Source: Diphasiastrum complanatum (lineage: Eukaryota; Streptophyta; Lycopodiopsida; Lycopodiales; Lycopodiaceae). Taken from it: a DNA stretch of 64,000 nt. Under the pieces are notes generated by a model, which did no database searches, was not told the DNA's origin, and saw only the letters and a list, made by a program, of their open reading frames with translations. Of this stretch, positions 1 through 11,329 are shown in pieces. The DNA lies in the NCBI GenBank assembly GCA_029204225.1, contig CM055104.1:43181148-43245147 (forward strand), written 5' to 3'. A program made the translations under genes and the position numbers. How positions within the stretch are numbered: position 1 is the stretch's first letter; every line of letters begins with the position of its first letter.

Positions 1-387
1 AAAACAATTAGATCCAACAATTAGCAAACACAATAAAAGCATGAGAGATGGAGGAAAAGTGATAGAGAGCAAGGACATTCATAAATCCATTTCTCAAGAG
101 AGCCAATATGCTTTATTGAAATGAAAATATGTACATGTGTAGGAAACTCGAGTTGGTCCCTTTTTATAATAGAGAAGAGGACCCTGGCCTCTGAATCCTA
201 TTGGTCCATTTCTGCCTCCCTAATTACTCAAATTTAAAAAAGAGTGGGAACCCATTCAAATTGGAGTGAAACCCAACTTTATTCACGAACTTGACATTTA
301 GGCCCTACGACATTAAAAGTCCCGCAAATAACTATGTGATCATCGGGTTGGACTTACACACGTAGGGTGCCAAATCCTTCTCACTTA
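1..387. other. non-coding, possibly decayed LTR
   Basis: No open frame of note. The stretch lies at the 3' side of the minus-strand copia fragment that follows, has a TATA-like AT patch near 165-172 and ends in a CCTCCAACAATCACC-type segment common beside copia RNase H. That position would suit a decayed 3' LTR or 3' untranslated region, but no LTR ends are visible. Confidence 0.25.
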
Positions 388-606
388 TTAACTAGGGTTA
401 GGGTTGCCTTGGGATCCATAAACCCTCCAACAATCACCTATGAAAATACAATGTGCACTTATGGATTTCCTATCCATTTGATCTCTAGCAAAGTCCGAAT
501 CTGAAAATCCAAACAAGTCGGGTGATGATCCCTCATACAATATGCCAAAATCTCGAGTTCCCATGTTGTACCTCAAAACTCTTTTCCCTAGCTTCCTATG
601 GTACAT
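388..606 (-). pseudogene. Ty1/copia RT/RNase H linker fragment
   Basis: The 72-residue frame matches the conserved end of copia reverse transcriptase and the start of RNase H: KRVLRY..GTRDFGILY, then GFSDSDFARD and DRKSIS, where functional elements read GYSDSDWAGD and DRKSTS. In a live element this part follows the RT catalytic core and begins the RNase H that removes RNA from the hybrid. Nothing of gag, integrase or the RT catalytic motif remains nearby, so it is a truncated relic. The W-to-F and G-to-R changes fit decay. Confidence 0.8.
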
Positions 607-1556
607 TTGTTGTGTTGCTTAATAGTGTTCATAACACTATAGCGGGGTTTTGGTATGATTATGAAGCCAGTCATTGGGTTTCTAGTTCGGATATTGCCAT
701 AGATTATACTAGAAGGTAACTTAAGTTTGAACCCATTCACCTCATAAGTTATCCATCTCAGATATTCTTTTCAATGATATAAATATTTTTCATTTACTAA
801 TTCTTGTATTGTCTCCAATCAAGCAAACTTAATTTTATTCAATCTTTGATGCAATTGCCATGATTTATCTACAAAAGCTTGACCATCTTTTTCAATGGTT
901 TTATCATGATAATGTATGTGGTTTTGGAAATATATAATATATTTATAGCTCTAATGGTGTTTTTCAACCACTTTGAGCGGTAGCTTTTCCATGTTTTTCA
1001 ATGGATTAGCAATATGGGATTTATTATGCTTGTAAATTGCCATTGTGTTTGTTAAGCATAGAGCGTATTTGGTACACCAAAACAGAAACTAAAATCTATT
1101 TTATGTTGACTGTTTTTTTTTACCTCAGACAGTAACTCAGTGAATTATTACTAACTGTAAAACTATATTTCTTACTACAGAAGGTAAATCCATTAGTCAT
1201 CTTTTATTGCATTACACATTTAGTATAAATAGACTAATTAGATTCTCATTCTTTAATCCCATTCATAGATATTGCAATAATACACAGAATAACATTTACT
1301 CATCTTCTATATGTATTATGAAGTGAATTAAGACATGAGTCAAAACAGAGATGAGCAATGAAAATTATCTCAGTCTTTTTCCTCTGACTTAAGTTTCAAG
1401 GAACTGTCCTTTAGCTAAAGTCCAGTCTTTCACATTTGGAGTCACTCTGCATTTTTCTAGTAACCCACATAATTTACTGCCAGACTGCGGGTTTCCATTG
1501 TATCTTTGACGGTCGTCTCTTTCACCAAAACATTTGGGAACAAGAAGATATAGGAA
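607..1556. other. non-coding, nothing recognised
   Basis: AT-rich sequence with only short chance frames. I see no domain, splice-like structure or clear repeat. Confidence 0.5.
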
Positions 1557-1581
1557 GGGGGGGGGGGGGGGGGGGGGGGGG
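1557..1581. repeat. poly-G run (G25)
   Basis: An uninterrupted run of 25 G residues inside purine-rich DNA. Such runs are unstable and often misassembled, so the length is uncertain. Confidence 0.9.
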
Positions 1582-2000
1582 TTCCGGGGGCGTTGAAGGA
1601 GGAAGGAGACGTACATAGAAACAGAGAAAGATCGGATGATATGGGGGAGAGAGGGATAGCAACAGAGAAGTCGGATGAGGGAGAGATAGTAGCGCTGGCC
1701 GTGAGAGAGAGAGAGCTGGAGCGCTGGGTCAGAGACGGATGGAGAGCGCAGGCAGGGAGAGACAGATTTTGAAGAGGAGTTGGTGGACATAAACGCAGAT
1801 GGAGAGCGCAGATAACTAGAGAGCAGGTGAGCGGAAGAATAGGAGAGGTATCACTGGAGGAAGGGAGATGAGAGAGAGAGATATATATATCAGAAATGAG
1901 AGAGAGGGTGTGTGTGTATAGGATAAGGAGCGCAGGCAGATCAGCGAGGAGGAGTAGGTAGGAGCGCAGATACAGTCTCTTGAGAGAGAGAGTTTGAAAA
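1582..2000. repeat. purine-rich GA-type low-complexity DNA
   Basis: The plus strand is strongly purine-rich with many interrupted GAGA tracts, a short TATATA and a GTGTGT tract (about 1870-1918). The phrase GGAGAGCGCAG recurs at about 1740 and 1800. Frames here on the minus strand are low complexity and are not called as genes. Confidence 0.6.
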
Positions 2001-3589
2001 ATGCTTCTTCTTTATATAATCCTATTCCAAATATCAATAAATCTGCAGATAGCACCAGTAATTAATGCCATTCTTTGGAGACCAAGGAATCATCAGCAAG
2101 GTTCTTCCAAAATCACTATACTTATCATCACAAATGAGAGAGAGAATGCATCAGAAGACTCTGTGCCTCTCTTCATCACCAGAACACTAGAATGCTCCAA
2201 TCCAATGCTCTTTGCTCACAGAATGTAGGAATCAAAAACATTGCTCAGAGGTTGAACGAATGTCCTCTCTTCACCAAGAAAAACAAAACAACTCTCTTCT
2301 TCTCTACAGAATGCCACAACTGAATGCTTCTCCCTTTCCAATCCTCGTGAGAGAGAGAACGAGGCAGTTACCAACCTCTCACTTTCAAACACCACCCTCT
2401 CGTTGTTTTCCATCTCGTTGTTTTTCAGTGAATCCCTTCCTTTCATGGAATTCAAATTTACCCCTTTTTTTAAAAAATTTGAGATTCAATTGACAATTGT
2501 CAATTGATAGGTTGATGGCTTCGAATCATCCTGTACTCCATGGCGTAACCATCTCCAACGACTAGGAGAAGGAACGACTAGGAGAAGGACAGTTTCCTCA
2601 AAACAGACTTTCAATAAAGCTTATAGCACCTTTCACATCATTTGTTTGTTTCATTTTGAAAACCATCACATGAATATACGTTTGGCCTCTCAACATAATT
2701 TTGAAATTGATCATCCTAGTATATTTCGGTCATTCCCATTGTTTTGACCTCGTCAATTCTTTTCTTCCAAGGCACCTTAATGTCTTATAAGCATTTTCAC
2801 TTGCAAAATTTTATTTTGACTGGTATATTTTGCAGTGTCCTCAATCGATAAGAATTCATCGATTTTTATCCAGAACACTTTCAATTGTGAAGCAATGTTA
2901 CTAATTTCTTGATTTTAGCTAGAATTCCAAATTGTCTTCGATAATCTTTGATGGATCATGGTTACTTACTGTTTGAACGATTTTGAACTTGCCAACGTAT
3001 TTTATTTTGTGGAATCTTTTTGGACCTTATGATAAGGTCATGGTCCTAATTTTTCAAGGACATCCTTAATCTTCAAAAGGGTATTATTTGTCACGATCAT
3101 TGATTTAATTGTCGTATTTTCGCTGGTTTGTTGTTTTCGTCTTGAACTGAACTTTGCTTGTCGTTGTTTGCAGGACCCTTAGCCTTTGGACCTTTCCTTG
3201 AAACTTAAGTCAGTGCTTTGAAGGTACCTGGGCATCTTTTATTAATCATGATATAAAGTACATTTCATCATTACAATATGGCAAAAAATTGCCATTTAAT
3301 AAAACTACTTAGCAACTGTCGATATTATCATCCATCAAAGTCACTTATGAGTGTTGCTAAAAATAGCTTATTGCTATTTAACAGACTTACTCAAAATAGT
3401 AACGTAGTAAAAACAGCTCTAATTTGTCAGATATGCCTGTCATTTGAAAATTGATTATGACATTTGAACATGCCATAGAATTTCATAGCTACTCTTTAAC
3501 ATAGACACATTCGTATATCAGTAAAAAGTGGCATGATAGCAGATTTTGCACATATGAGATACATCTAGCACATTTTCTTCTAGAAAATC
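2001..3589. other. non-coding, small repeats only
   Basis: No coding signal recognised. Two small structures are visible: a perfect 20-bp palindrome at 2487-2506 (CAATTGACAATTGTCAATTG) and a 16-bp tandem duplication (AACGACTAGGAGAAGG) at 2557-2588. Confidence 0.5.
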
Positions 3590-4133
3590 AGCATCAATGA
3601 TTGTAGTTGCTGAAATTTTGACCAGAAAAATGCACTACACTTCCAATGCTCTTCACTAGAATCTTGCATAAATTGGCTTAATCTATCAACACAATAGCTT
3701 AGATATGGTCTTGTGATGGTCAGATAGATAAGTGAACTAGCTTTCTATAGAGAGTAATGTCCTCAAAGGATTTTTCATTATCTCTTATAGTTAGCTTTAC
3801 ATTTGACTCCATAGGTGTATCACAAGACTTTGCATCTACCATATGAAATCTTTTTAGAATAGAATTAGCATACTTCTCTTGAAAAATGAAAGTATATTGA
3901 GAAGATTTAATCACTTCTATTCCTAAAATGTAATGCAAATGACCAAGATCATGCACCTCAAATTCCCTCTTAAGAGCAATCTTAATCTCATCAACATCTT
4001 GATTGTTTCCACCACTCAAGATGATATCATCCACATAGATTAGCAAGATGGTAACATCATTTCCAACAAACCTATAATAAAGTGAATGATCATACTCACT
4101 CATAACAAAGCTTTGAGAGAGTAAAAAACTCAA
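3590..4133 (-). pseudogene. Ty1/copia reverse transcriptase, partial
   Basis: The frame at 3720-4133 begins in the middle of a copia RT (EYDHSLYYR) and holds the catalytic YVDDIILSG (two Asp), then LGIEV, the KYANSILKRF segment and the CDTPMES turn, all in family order. Downstream, to about 3590, a shifted frame continues with the usual LTRPDI / FMQ-type region in degraded form. RT copies the element RNA into DNA. The N-terminal fingers of RT and all of integrase are missing: the sequence passes straight from a protease-region frame (4096 upward) into RT in another frame. This is an internal-deletion derivative that cannot move by itself. Confidence 0.85.
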
Positions 4134-4929
4134 CCTTAAGACCCTTTCTTAGCATTTGACTCACACTAAGAAGGTTCTTAGTAATAGATGGAATGAACAA
4201 AATATCCTTCAAATGAACATTCCTATTTGTAGAGAGAAAAATATGAATTGTGCCAATCCCTTTGATTGCACACTCACCATCATTGGTTGTGTAGATCACC
4301 CTCTTGTCATCTCCATATGCCAACAAAGAAGTGAAGTACTCTTTGTGAAAAGTCATGTATGAGCTTGCTCCACTATCGATCCACCATGGATAAATATCTC
4401 CAACAATAGAACTCAAACATGAAGACATCACGAAATCATCATCATTTGTATTTTGATCATCAACACCATCCTCATCAAGAGTTAAATTACCTTGCTTGTC
4501 TCCTTGATATCTCTTCTTCTTATAGCAATCACTTGCAAAGTGACCTTTGATGCCACAATAGAAGCATTTCAACTTTGACCGATCTTTCTTCTTACCAAGA
4601 GAAGAAGACTCGCCATGATCTTGTCTTTTAGACCACTTGCCCTTACCTTTGCCCTTGAACTTGCCTTTGATGAACATTGCCTCCTCACCATCTTGAGTTG
4701 TCGATGTAGATCCACCTCTTGCTTGAAGCATTGCTGGCTCATGTACGTTTTCGGGTTTATCGACGAGATTATTGAAATAAGCTTCAGCTTCTTGATAGGT
4801 GGTGTCAAAAGATGATGTGCCACACTGAAAAGATTGTTGAAGTTTTTTGAATAACTCCTCATGGAGCTTTCGGTATCTTTCCAAACGCTTAGATCTTGAA
4901 CTGCTTGAACTACTTTCTACAGTTGGCAT
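4096..4929 (-). pseudogene. Ty1/copia gag C-terminus and protease
   Basis: A 277-residue open frame. Residues about 80-120 are Lys/Gly-rich; a CX2CX4HX4C zinc knuckle (CFYCGIKGHFASDC) follows at about 122-135; then PWWIDSGASSYMT, the DSG active site of the copia aspartic protease, at about 180, and the LLSVSQM segment that ends the protease region. The usual UBN2 gag domain before the knuckle is absent or unrecognisable; instead there is a Ser/Arg-rich start. The frame ends inside the pre-integrase region, where it abuts the RT frame through a deletion. Gag packages the RNA and the protease cuts the polyprotein. The open frame is long, but the element is defective. Confidence 0.85.
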
Positions 4930-4969
4930 TCATCTTCAAGTGACAAACATCTAAATCCAACAGATTAGC

Positions 4970-4989
4970 AATCCCCAGCAACGGTGCCA
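4970..4989 (-). promoter_or_regulatory. primer-binding-site-like match to tRNA-Asp
   Basis: Read on the plus strand this 20-mer matches the 3' end of plant tRNA-Asp (GATCCCCGGCAACGGCGCCA) at 17 of 20 positions. On the minus strand it would be a retrotransposon PBS sitting 40 bp upstream of the gag frame. A tRNA-Asp PBS is typical of Athila/Tat-type gypsy elements, whereas copia elements usually use initiator-Met. It is not a tRNA gene, because the rest of the tRNA is absent. Confidence 0.55.
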
Positions 4990-7080
4990 AAAGTAAGCAT
5001 ATGTCATAATATACTTATCTTAAAAGTAAGAATATGTAGTATAAAAGATTGTCGTTCCCCAAAGAGACTGCTTAATGTTGTGAGTTTAGATATTTTTAAC
5101 TCATTTAATGTTCTTGGATTAAAATTTGGTTGTCAACAGACATTCGATGTATCGTCGACCAGTATCATCGGTTAAGATGTAGTTTCAGACACACAAAAAC
5201 AAAAGATATGGATGCTGACAATTTTCCTATCGAACATGTTTCATTGCTTATTAGTATATCCGACTTATCGGCCAGTCCGATCTATCGATCTGTGCACCTA
5301 ATTAAGTTTGTCAGACAAGCAGAGTTCTGTTGCATCAATAAAACCGACCCAGAGAAACTTACAAATGTCTCAACACAAAGTCAATGTAGTCCGACAATTT
5401 GTCCTCAACAACGGTCGCATATTCAAAAGAACGATCGACCACAAATTTAGACTGCACGAGTATCCATATGCAAGATTCAAAGTATTGATTCACAACAACA
5501 CAGGGCATGCTTTAGGATGTGTAAGAACATATATACATAAGTGAAATGAAATGGTGATTCCAAATGTTGATTAAGTTCTAAAAAATTGATTATTCAATCA
5601 CACAAGAAATCAAATAACAAATGAGTTTTAAGACAACTTTAGCAATGAATTTACGGTTGCACACTTACGATAGTATCAAGGCTAAAGAGTTGTCTGACCA
5701 GAGTTACCATCATAGGCTCATCCAACAAGTTGAGGCTTACCAATTGTTAGAAACGGAAGTACTCAATAGGCAGAAAGCTTATGAAAGTGAAGAGCAGAGA
5801 AAACTTGAAGACTCAAACTCTCTCTTGGTAATTGTATTGAAGCATATGTGAAGTACATATAGGGAGCGAGTGCGAAAGTGCGCAACTCTTTAGCAACTAT
5901 ATGTTGCTTCTTATTTAATTAAATTAATTAATTCTATTCAATAGAAAAAATACAAGTGTTCAATTCTTAGGTGGCATCCTTGCGACTTTGCTCCAATGAG
6001 AAGCAAGCACGTGGAAAGTTGCAACGCTTGCATGGAGCGCAATAACTGAATCTTCTAGAGTGTTCTGCTCTTAGATGTGCATACTAGCTACATGCAAGCA
6101 TCCATAGGCAAAAATAAACACACTACTAGAAATCAAACATTACCCAAAGTAAATTTTACAAATACAACAGGTGACTTTAATGCTGATATTATGAAGCCTA
6201 TTTCAGTACCTACTCACCAACTCCAAAATTTCATGTTCAAACATGGACGACATATACTTTTCAATGAAGCTACAACTTCATACAAGTCACAATTGACCAT
6301 ATATGTACAAACGTCAATATTCATGACACCTAGTTCAACTTATGCATATTGGTATGATCATTCTCCAATCTACTCTTACTACAAAATGCAAAGCCACTAA
6401 ATATCATTTATTCCAAACACGATATCGTCAAAAAACCATTTATCTTACAAAATAGTACTCAAATTTACCCTATCCCAAATAACTATCATACAATTTGAGT
6501 CAATGATGCTTTTAATTTAAGGACGTTGCATTTTATATACATTTTCAAGCATTCACATCATATGCACCAACTTCATTCATATCATTAAGATTAAGCAAGT
6601 CAACATATATATACAACATCCATGGTATAAAAAAAACTAAAATCAAATTCAAGGTGATTTGAAATTTTTTTATTACCTTTATAATGCACTTTGGAGAAAG
6701 ACAAAGAAAATTCTTTCAAGCTTACCTTGAAAAGATAGGTCACCTTTGACAGAACCATCACAATCGCTTATCGTTATCACGACAAAGCTAATAAATGTAG
6801 GTAGCTGAAATCTCCGCTATCAAAACATAAGTAAAATCCCACTCACTTTTGGATCCAAGACCAAACCCAAAAGGAAAGAAAAGACAACGCCAGTTACAAA
6901 GACCCATTCCTAGCATAAGCATGAATTTTTGAATAACTAATCATAGTAAACAAAAAGAACTCAATCCAAGGAGGTTTTTAAGTAGCTAATCTGGGTAAAC
7001 AAAAGAAACCTAATCCAAGAATTTGACACACACAAGTACTTGTTTAGGAACCCACAAGACTAAGACAAGCCTTAAAGGTT
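4990..7080. other. non-coding, possible LTR then unrecognised DNA
   Basis: If the preceding PBS is real, the start of this stretch should be the 5' LTR of a minus-strand element, but no partner LTR or TG..CA boundary is evident. The frames of 60-107 codons here are not recognised and lack domain-like composition. Confidence 0.4.
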
Positions 7081-8070
7081 TTAAAAATGCAAGACATGGC
7101 TGCAGGGGGCACATGGGAGGTTTCCATAACAGGGCCTTAAAAGTATGACACACCAACCTATTCCTAAACGCGTGGAGCCATTTAAACCCTGGGTCAGTCA
7201 GAACTTAGAAGTCAGGGGGGGGTCAGAATTCAGGACTAGCTAGACATTGGTTAGGGCAGGTGTCAGGCAGCCATTGGTCCCCCCCAAGCTGTACCGTGTA
7301 GATCCTGGAAGCATCTAGATTCGGATTTTCTGAGCACCTTCGTATTTCCTTTTCAGACAATCCTGGCCGTCACTTTTCCCAGCACCGTCCAGCTGTGCGG
7401 CCATCGGATGGCTGAGACCACGTGCCTATGCGGCGCGCTTTAACCGCCAACGAGATCCAAGACCACGTGTCGATTATCTGACAGTGCAGAGTGGGTTCGT
7501 ACTGTACAGTAGCAGGTCGATCTCTAGGCCCCCAGGGATTTGATCTGACGGCTACAAGGTGGTGGTGGCAATAAGATCAACGGTAGGATAGGGGCCTCTA
7601 TTTTGGCATGGGTCAACCGTGAGCAGTAGTTTTCTAGCTCCTGGGGATTGGGATGTTTGGTGGCAGGTGCATCTTGTGTCAGCCTTCGGCGCTCATGAGA
7701 GGGAGGGCCAAGGCAGCCCCAGGCCTCAAGGTGGGTTATTCTCTTATTTGCAAGGGGGTCATCTTTGGCTCCATACGAGTAAGCTATTGACACGTGGCTT
7801 GGTAGGGGACAATAATTTTCTTGGGGTTGGGCGGCAAGAGCGGTCTTGGGGGCTGCATGAACAGATTCTTTTGCGGGTCCCCGGCTGCGTGGTTTCTCGG
7901 GGATCCCATGCCCAATTTTTTGCGGGCACCAAGGAGGGCCACGTGGTCCTGGGACACCATTCTTCGGCACGAGCATCAATTTTTTTCTTGCGAGCATAGC
8001 ATCATTTGCCCTCATGTCCTCATGCCCTCATGCAAGAGAAAAAAAATTATGATAATATTTTTTGAGTTAT
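7081..8070. other. GC-rich unrecognised stretch
   Basis: Base composition shifts sharply to GC. Two CCACGTG G-box cores lie near 7419 and 7465, and frames of over 100 codons occur on both strands over the same bases (7524-8015 minus, 7619-7999 plus). Overlap on both strands suggests composition rather than coding. This may be a decayed GC-rich LTR, but no ends were found. Confidence 0.4.
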
Positions 8071-8219
8071 AGTGCCAAGTGGCTACCTCAATAAGGGCCT
8101 GTACCTTGACGTAATGCCTTGTGCTCAGGTGTCCTTTGTATTTTGGGACCACCTCCAGGAGCATAATGTCCATCCAATTTTCTCTCTCCTAGGAATCTGT
8201 CATTCTCTCTCCTCTCTCC

Positions 8220-8330
8220 GGTGGAATTCACTTTCTCTCTCCTCTCTCCGGTGGAATGCACGTTCTCTCTCCTCTCTCCCGTGGAATGCACGTTCTCTCC
8301 AATGGAATGCACGTTCTCTCTCCTCTCTCT
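8220..8330. repeat. 30-bp minisatellite, about 4 copies
   Basis: Units begin at 8220, 8250, 8280 (shortened to 21 bp) and 8301. Each carries GTGGAATGCACG followed by a CTCTCTCC tract; a partial fifth unit follows at 8331. Confidence 0.85.
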
Positions 8331-8436
8331 GGTGGAATGTGCATGTGCTATGTGGTAGCCCGTCATTGGCTGTCCACATCCACATTCCACCACAAACATA
8401 AAAAGAATTGCGAAAAAAAAGGGCAAAAAATTGAAA

Positions 8437-8513
8437 AAAAAAAAAAAAAAAACTAGTCCACACGTACGGCCGTACGGCCAAAAAACGAAAAAAAAAAAAA
8501 AACAAAAAAAAAC
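8437..8513. repeat. A-rich tract around a 14-bp palindrome
   Basis: Two poly-A runs of roughly 15-19 bases flank the perfect palindrome CGTACGGCCGTACG at 8463-8476. Confidence 0.7.
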
Positions 8514-8526
8514 TTAGCATTACGTA

Positions 8527-8641
8527 GGGGAAGGCCCGAAGCCCTCGGGCCTTCCTTGCTGGTCGGGGCCCGCCCTCGGGCTCCCGCCCTCGGGCAAGGG
8601 CCCTCCCAACAAGGAAGGCCCTCAGGCAGGGCCTTCCCCCC
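8527..8641. repeat. GC-rich nested inverted repeat
   Basis: The left arm starts GGGGAAGGCCC and ends GGGCCTTCCTTG. The right arm starts CAAGGAAGGCCC and ends GGGCCTTCCCC. The arms pair across about 30 bp each, and each arm is itself partly palindromic. The interior repeats the phrase CCCGCCCTCGGGC. It would form a strong cruciform or RNA hairpin. Confidence 0.75.
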
Positions 8642-9594
8642 CACTTGAAGTACTCTTACCCATCAATGAGGTACCCCAAGCAATCAAGTTGAATGGAGTG
8701 GGTCCCACAAAATTGTGGGCCATGTCCCTTCATTGGTACCTTTTGACTTTAGGAAATGATATTTCTTGGAAAAAGGGGTACATGGATACCTCATGATTGA
8801 AACTCACCCCCTCCAAGTGTACTCAAATGTGTTTAAGTATGGTTGGGGGGCGCGCGCGGGGGGGGGGGGGGGGTTTGGGGGGTTACACAACTTTTGCCAA
8901 CTTAATTTAGATGGTCCTTGGGTACTTCCATGTGTATTCAAGATCAACACCTACTATTTTGTTTTAGGTAGGTGGTAAACAATGTTTTTTCACATTGTCG
9001 GTTTTTTCCTAGTCAAATTGCATTTTTCACGACTTTCGGGACGTGACTTGGGATTTCTTTGGCGGATCAATTTTCTTGAAAAACACAACGAGTGATTGTA
9101 TATTAGTCAAAAAATAATTTGGTACATAGAAAAGTTGCGCGATGGTGTCGACGATTATATTTTTGGGCAGGCTGGGACCCCTACCTATGGGCAATTTTAT
9201 GTTGATTTCATCATAAGTAGTTGAGTTGTACATGCTGGTTTCAAGATTGTAAGAAATTTGGCTAACAACTGCTATTTTGGTACTCAACGGCTTGCAGCAA
9301 GAATATCCTTCTTGTAGGTCCTGTGTAGTTGATTCTTGTTGGAATATTGTGTATAAATTCTTTGCCTTTTTTTCTTCTTTTGATGATTTAGTTATTCTTT
9401 TTGTGCTTTCCTTTCAGATTTGACCAGCATTCATAAGTTGAATGCTCCTTATTTGTATAGTGCATATTGGGATTGAACGAACATTTATCTTCTGTAGGCC
9501 AAACTTTGTAGCGAGAGCAAGTTTGGGAGCTCTTTGTTGTTGCCCTTTTGATATTACTTCTCTGATTTCTTTGTAAAATGTTGTGGCTCTCTTG
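8642..9594. other. non-coding; includes a G16 run
   Basis: No gene recognised. A (CG)n-G run lies at about 8850-8873, with G16 at 8858-8873. Confidence 0.5.
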
Positions 9595-9882
9595 CTATTC
9601 GATGTTTATTTGCCACCAAATTTGAATGTCATTTTTTACATGCTCGTTATGAGCATTCTCAATGGTTGGTAGAAGGATAGCAAAGATTTTGTAAATTGCA
9701 TGATGCTCATGTCCTGCTATTGAGAGGTGTGTATAAATCATCTTCACCCTCTCTGCATGTTGCTCCAAGTTGGTCCCATCCCATCTCAGACATTGTAGTT
9801 GATTGTGAAAATGCACTACCTCTGTAGCTATCATAACTTCAAAATTTTGCCATGCTTCATTGTTGTTTTGGCAATTTTCCAT
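9595..9882 (-). pseudogene. gag-like fragment (copia UBN2-type)
   Basis: The 95-residue frame has the spacing of the copia gag UBN2 domain: HNQLQCLRWDGTNLEQHAERVK, then IAGHEHHAIYKIFAILLP, comparable to the L..L.M.....V..H...F and L.SLP parts of the family. No zinc knuckle, protease or LTR is seen next to it. Similarity is at the pattern level only. Confidence 0.4.
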
Positions 9883-10974
9883 CTACATCAGAATCTCTTC
9901 TCTTATCGAGAATATGATGATAGCCATTGGAAGTAAGATAATATTGCATAATTGATCACTTGTAGAATTTGGTACTACAATATAAATAGGAACTATTATT
10001 TAGAGCCCAAAAAGGCCTTAGCATATAAAGGACCACAAAAAATTGTATAATAAAGTTGTAAAGTGGTATAGGTGGGCCTCTACATGGAGACACCTTCCTA
10101 CATGTAGTCAGGCCAGGGAAATATCTTAGCCTCAAGATGTAAGCATGCGAGGGTTGAAGCTAAAATGTGGTGATATGGGATATTGTAGCCTGGTGGAGAC
10201 CTGAGCATATTTGACTCAGTGTCCATAGCTCCATAGCTCCATTGCACAGGGGTGAGATGGTAGTATTTATATAGACGGACAATTATAGAACATTCGTCAC
10301 TTGATTGCATGATCAACCTTACCTTTGTTGGTTCCAATGATGGCCCTTAGAACAACCTGAACTTTGTAACATTTAAATCATCATGTTCAAGTTACAATTG
10401 TTTTTACCTTTTTTGGTTAGGTTAAACTTCATAAAAGTGTGCTTAAAGTTCTTGTATTTCATGGTGATAATGCTATGAATTTTTTTTTTTTGGTCAATTT
10501 AAGTCTAGTGTGATTTCAATAGGAAACAAACCCAATATGCATGCTAAGAAACTAAAATGCTGACTATTTTTTGCTTTCTAGAAGCCAATTTTTTGTTGCA
10601 AAAGGGGAGTCATACTCATTTATTTTTTGTTGGTTTTTGCATATGAGACCATCTTAAAACTTTTGTTTTCTGATAGTATAGAGAAATTGCTTAAAGCGAA
10701 TTTAGGGTTGTGTCACCTTCCTTATATAGAGATCACAGTACATCTTGGTGCACTGGGTGCTTGATAATGCCCACCGTTAGATCGCATCCCTATAATGTGC
10801 ACTGATCATAGTCGTTCAAGGAAAACAAGTTTCCCACCAAAAGACTATGATTTAAAAAAACTTCTAAGTTTAACAAGGTGAGGCATTTTTGTTGGTTTAG
10901 TACCATAAGGGAAAAAAACTTTTCCATGATGTTTCGAAGAATGAATAAAACATAATGACCATAAAACTGAGTCC

Positions 10975-10976
<2 letters not shown>
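9883..10976. other. non-coding, nothing recognised
   Basis: AT-rich sequence with a T10 run near 10480 and only short frames; the 79-codon minus frame at 10098-10337 is not recognised. Confidence 0.5.

Positions 10977-11054
<78 letters not shown>
10977..11054. repeat. (GA)39 microsatellite
   Basis: An uninterrupted GA dinucleotide run of about 78 bp. Confidence 0.95.
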
Positions 11055-11056
<2 letters not shown>

Positions 11057-11329
11057 TGATAAAATTTTATTAGCTCTTCGTGTTGAGAATGTAGCGGCGG
11101 GACATTCCTCGGTGCAAGAATCTATGTCTATCGAATTTGAGCTCTTGTCGATAAATTGATGATAGCTCTACTTGATCCAAGCTTGGAAGTTGCAAGGATC
11201 AAAACAGTCGATTTTGTAGACATACACGAATTCGATAAAGATGTGAAAATTGTTGGAGTTTAATCTTCCTCCTACTCATCCTTTTCACCCCCTTCATCTC
11301 TTAAGAAAATCACTCTCTCAAGCATCTGC
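11055..11329. other. 3' flank of gypsy remnant, LTR-end-like motif
   Basis: At 11251-11281 lies TGTTGGAGTTTAATC followed by CCTCCTACTCATCC, nearly repeated at 62143-62178 beside another retroelement. It probably marks an LTR end, but strand and boundaries are unclear. Confidence 0.35.

Noticed and set aside
1389-1790. 133-codon minus frame with poly-Pro
   Set aside because: The Pro run is the G25 tract read backwards and the rest is GA-rich low-complexity sequence.
4970-4989. tRNA-Asp gene
   Set aside because: Only the last 20 bases of the tRNA match; no acceptor 5' strand, D-arm or anticodon. Position fits a retrotransposon PBS.
5130-5544. Two overlapping frames of about 80-106 codons
   Set aside because: No recognisable motif or splice context, and both frames overlap on the same strand without preference.
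7524-8015. 163-codon minus frame and 126-codon plus frame in the GC-rich stretch
   Set aside because: They overlap on opposite strands, have no domain, and both fit long chance frames in GC-rich DNA.
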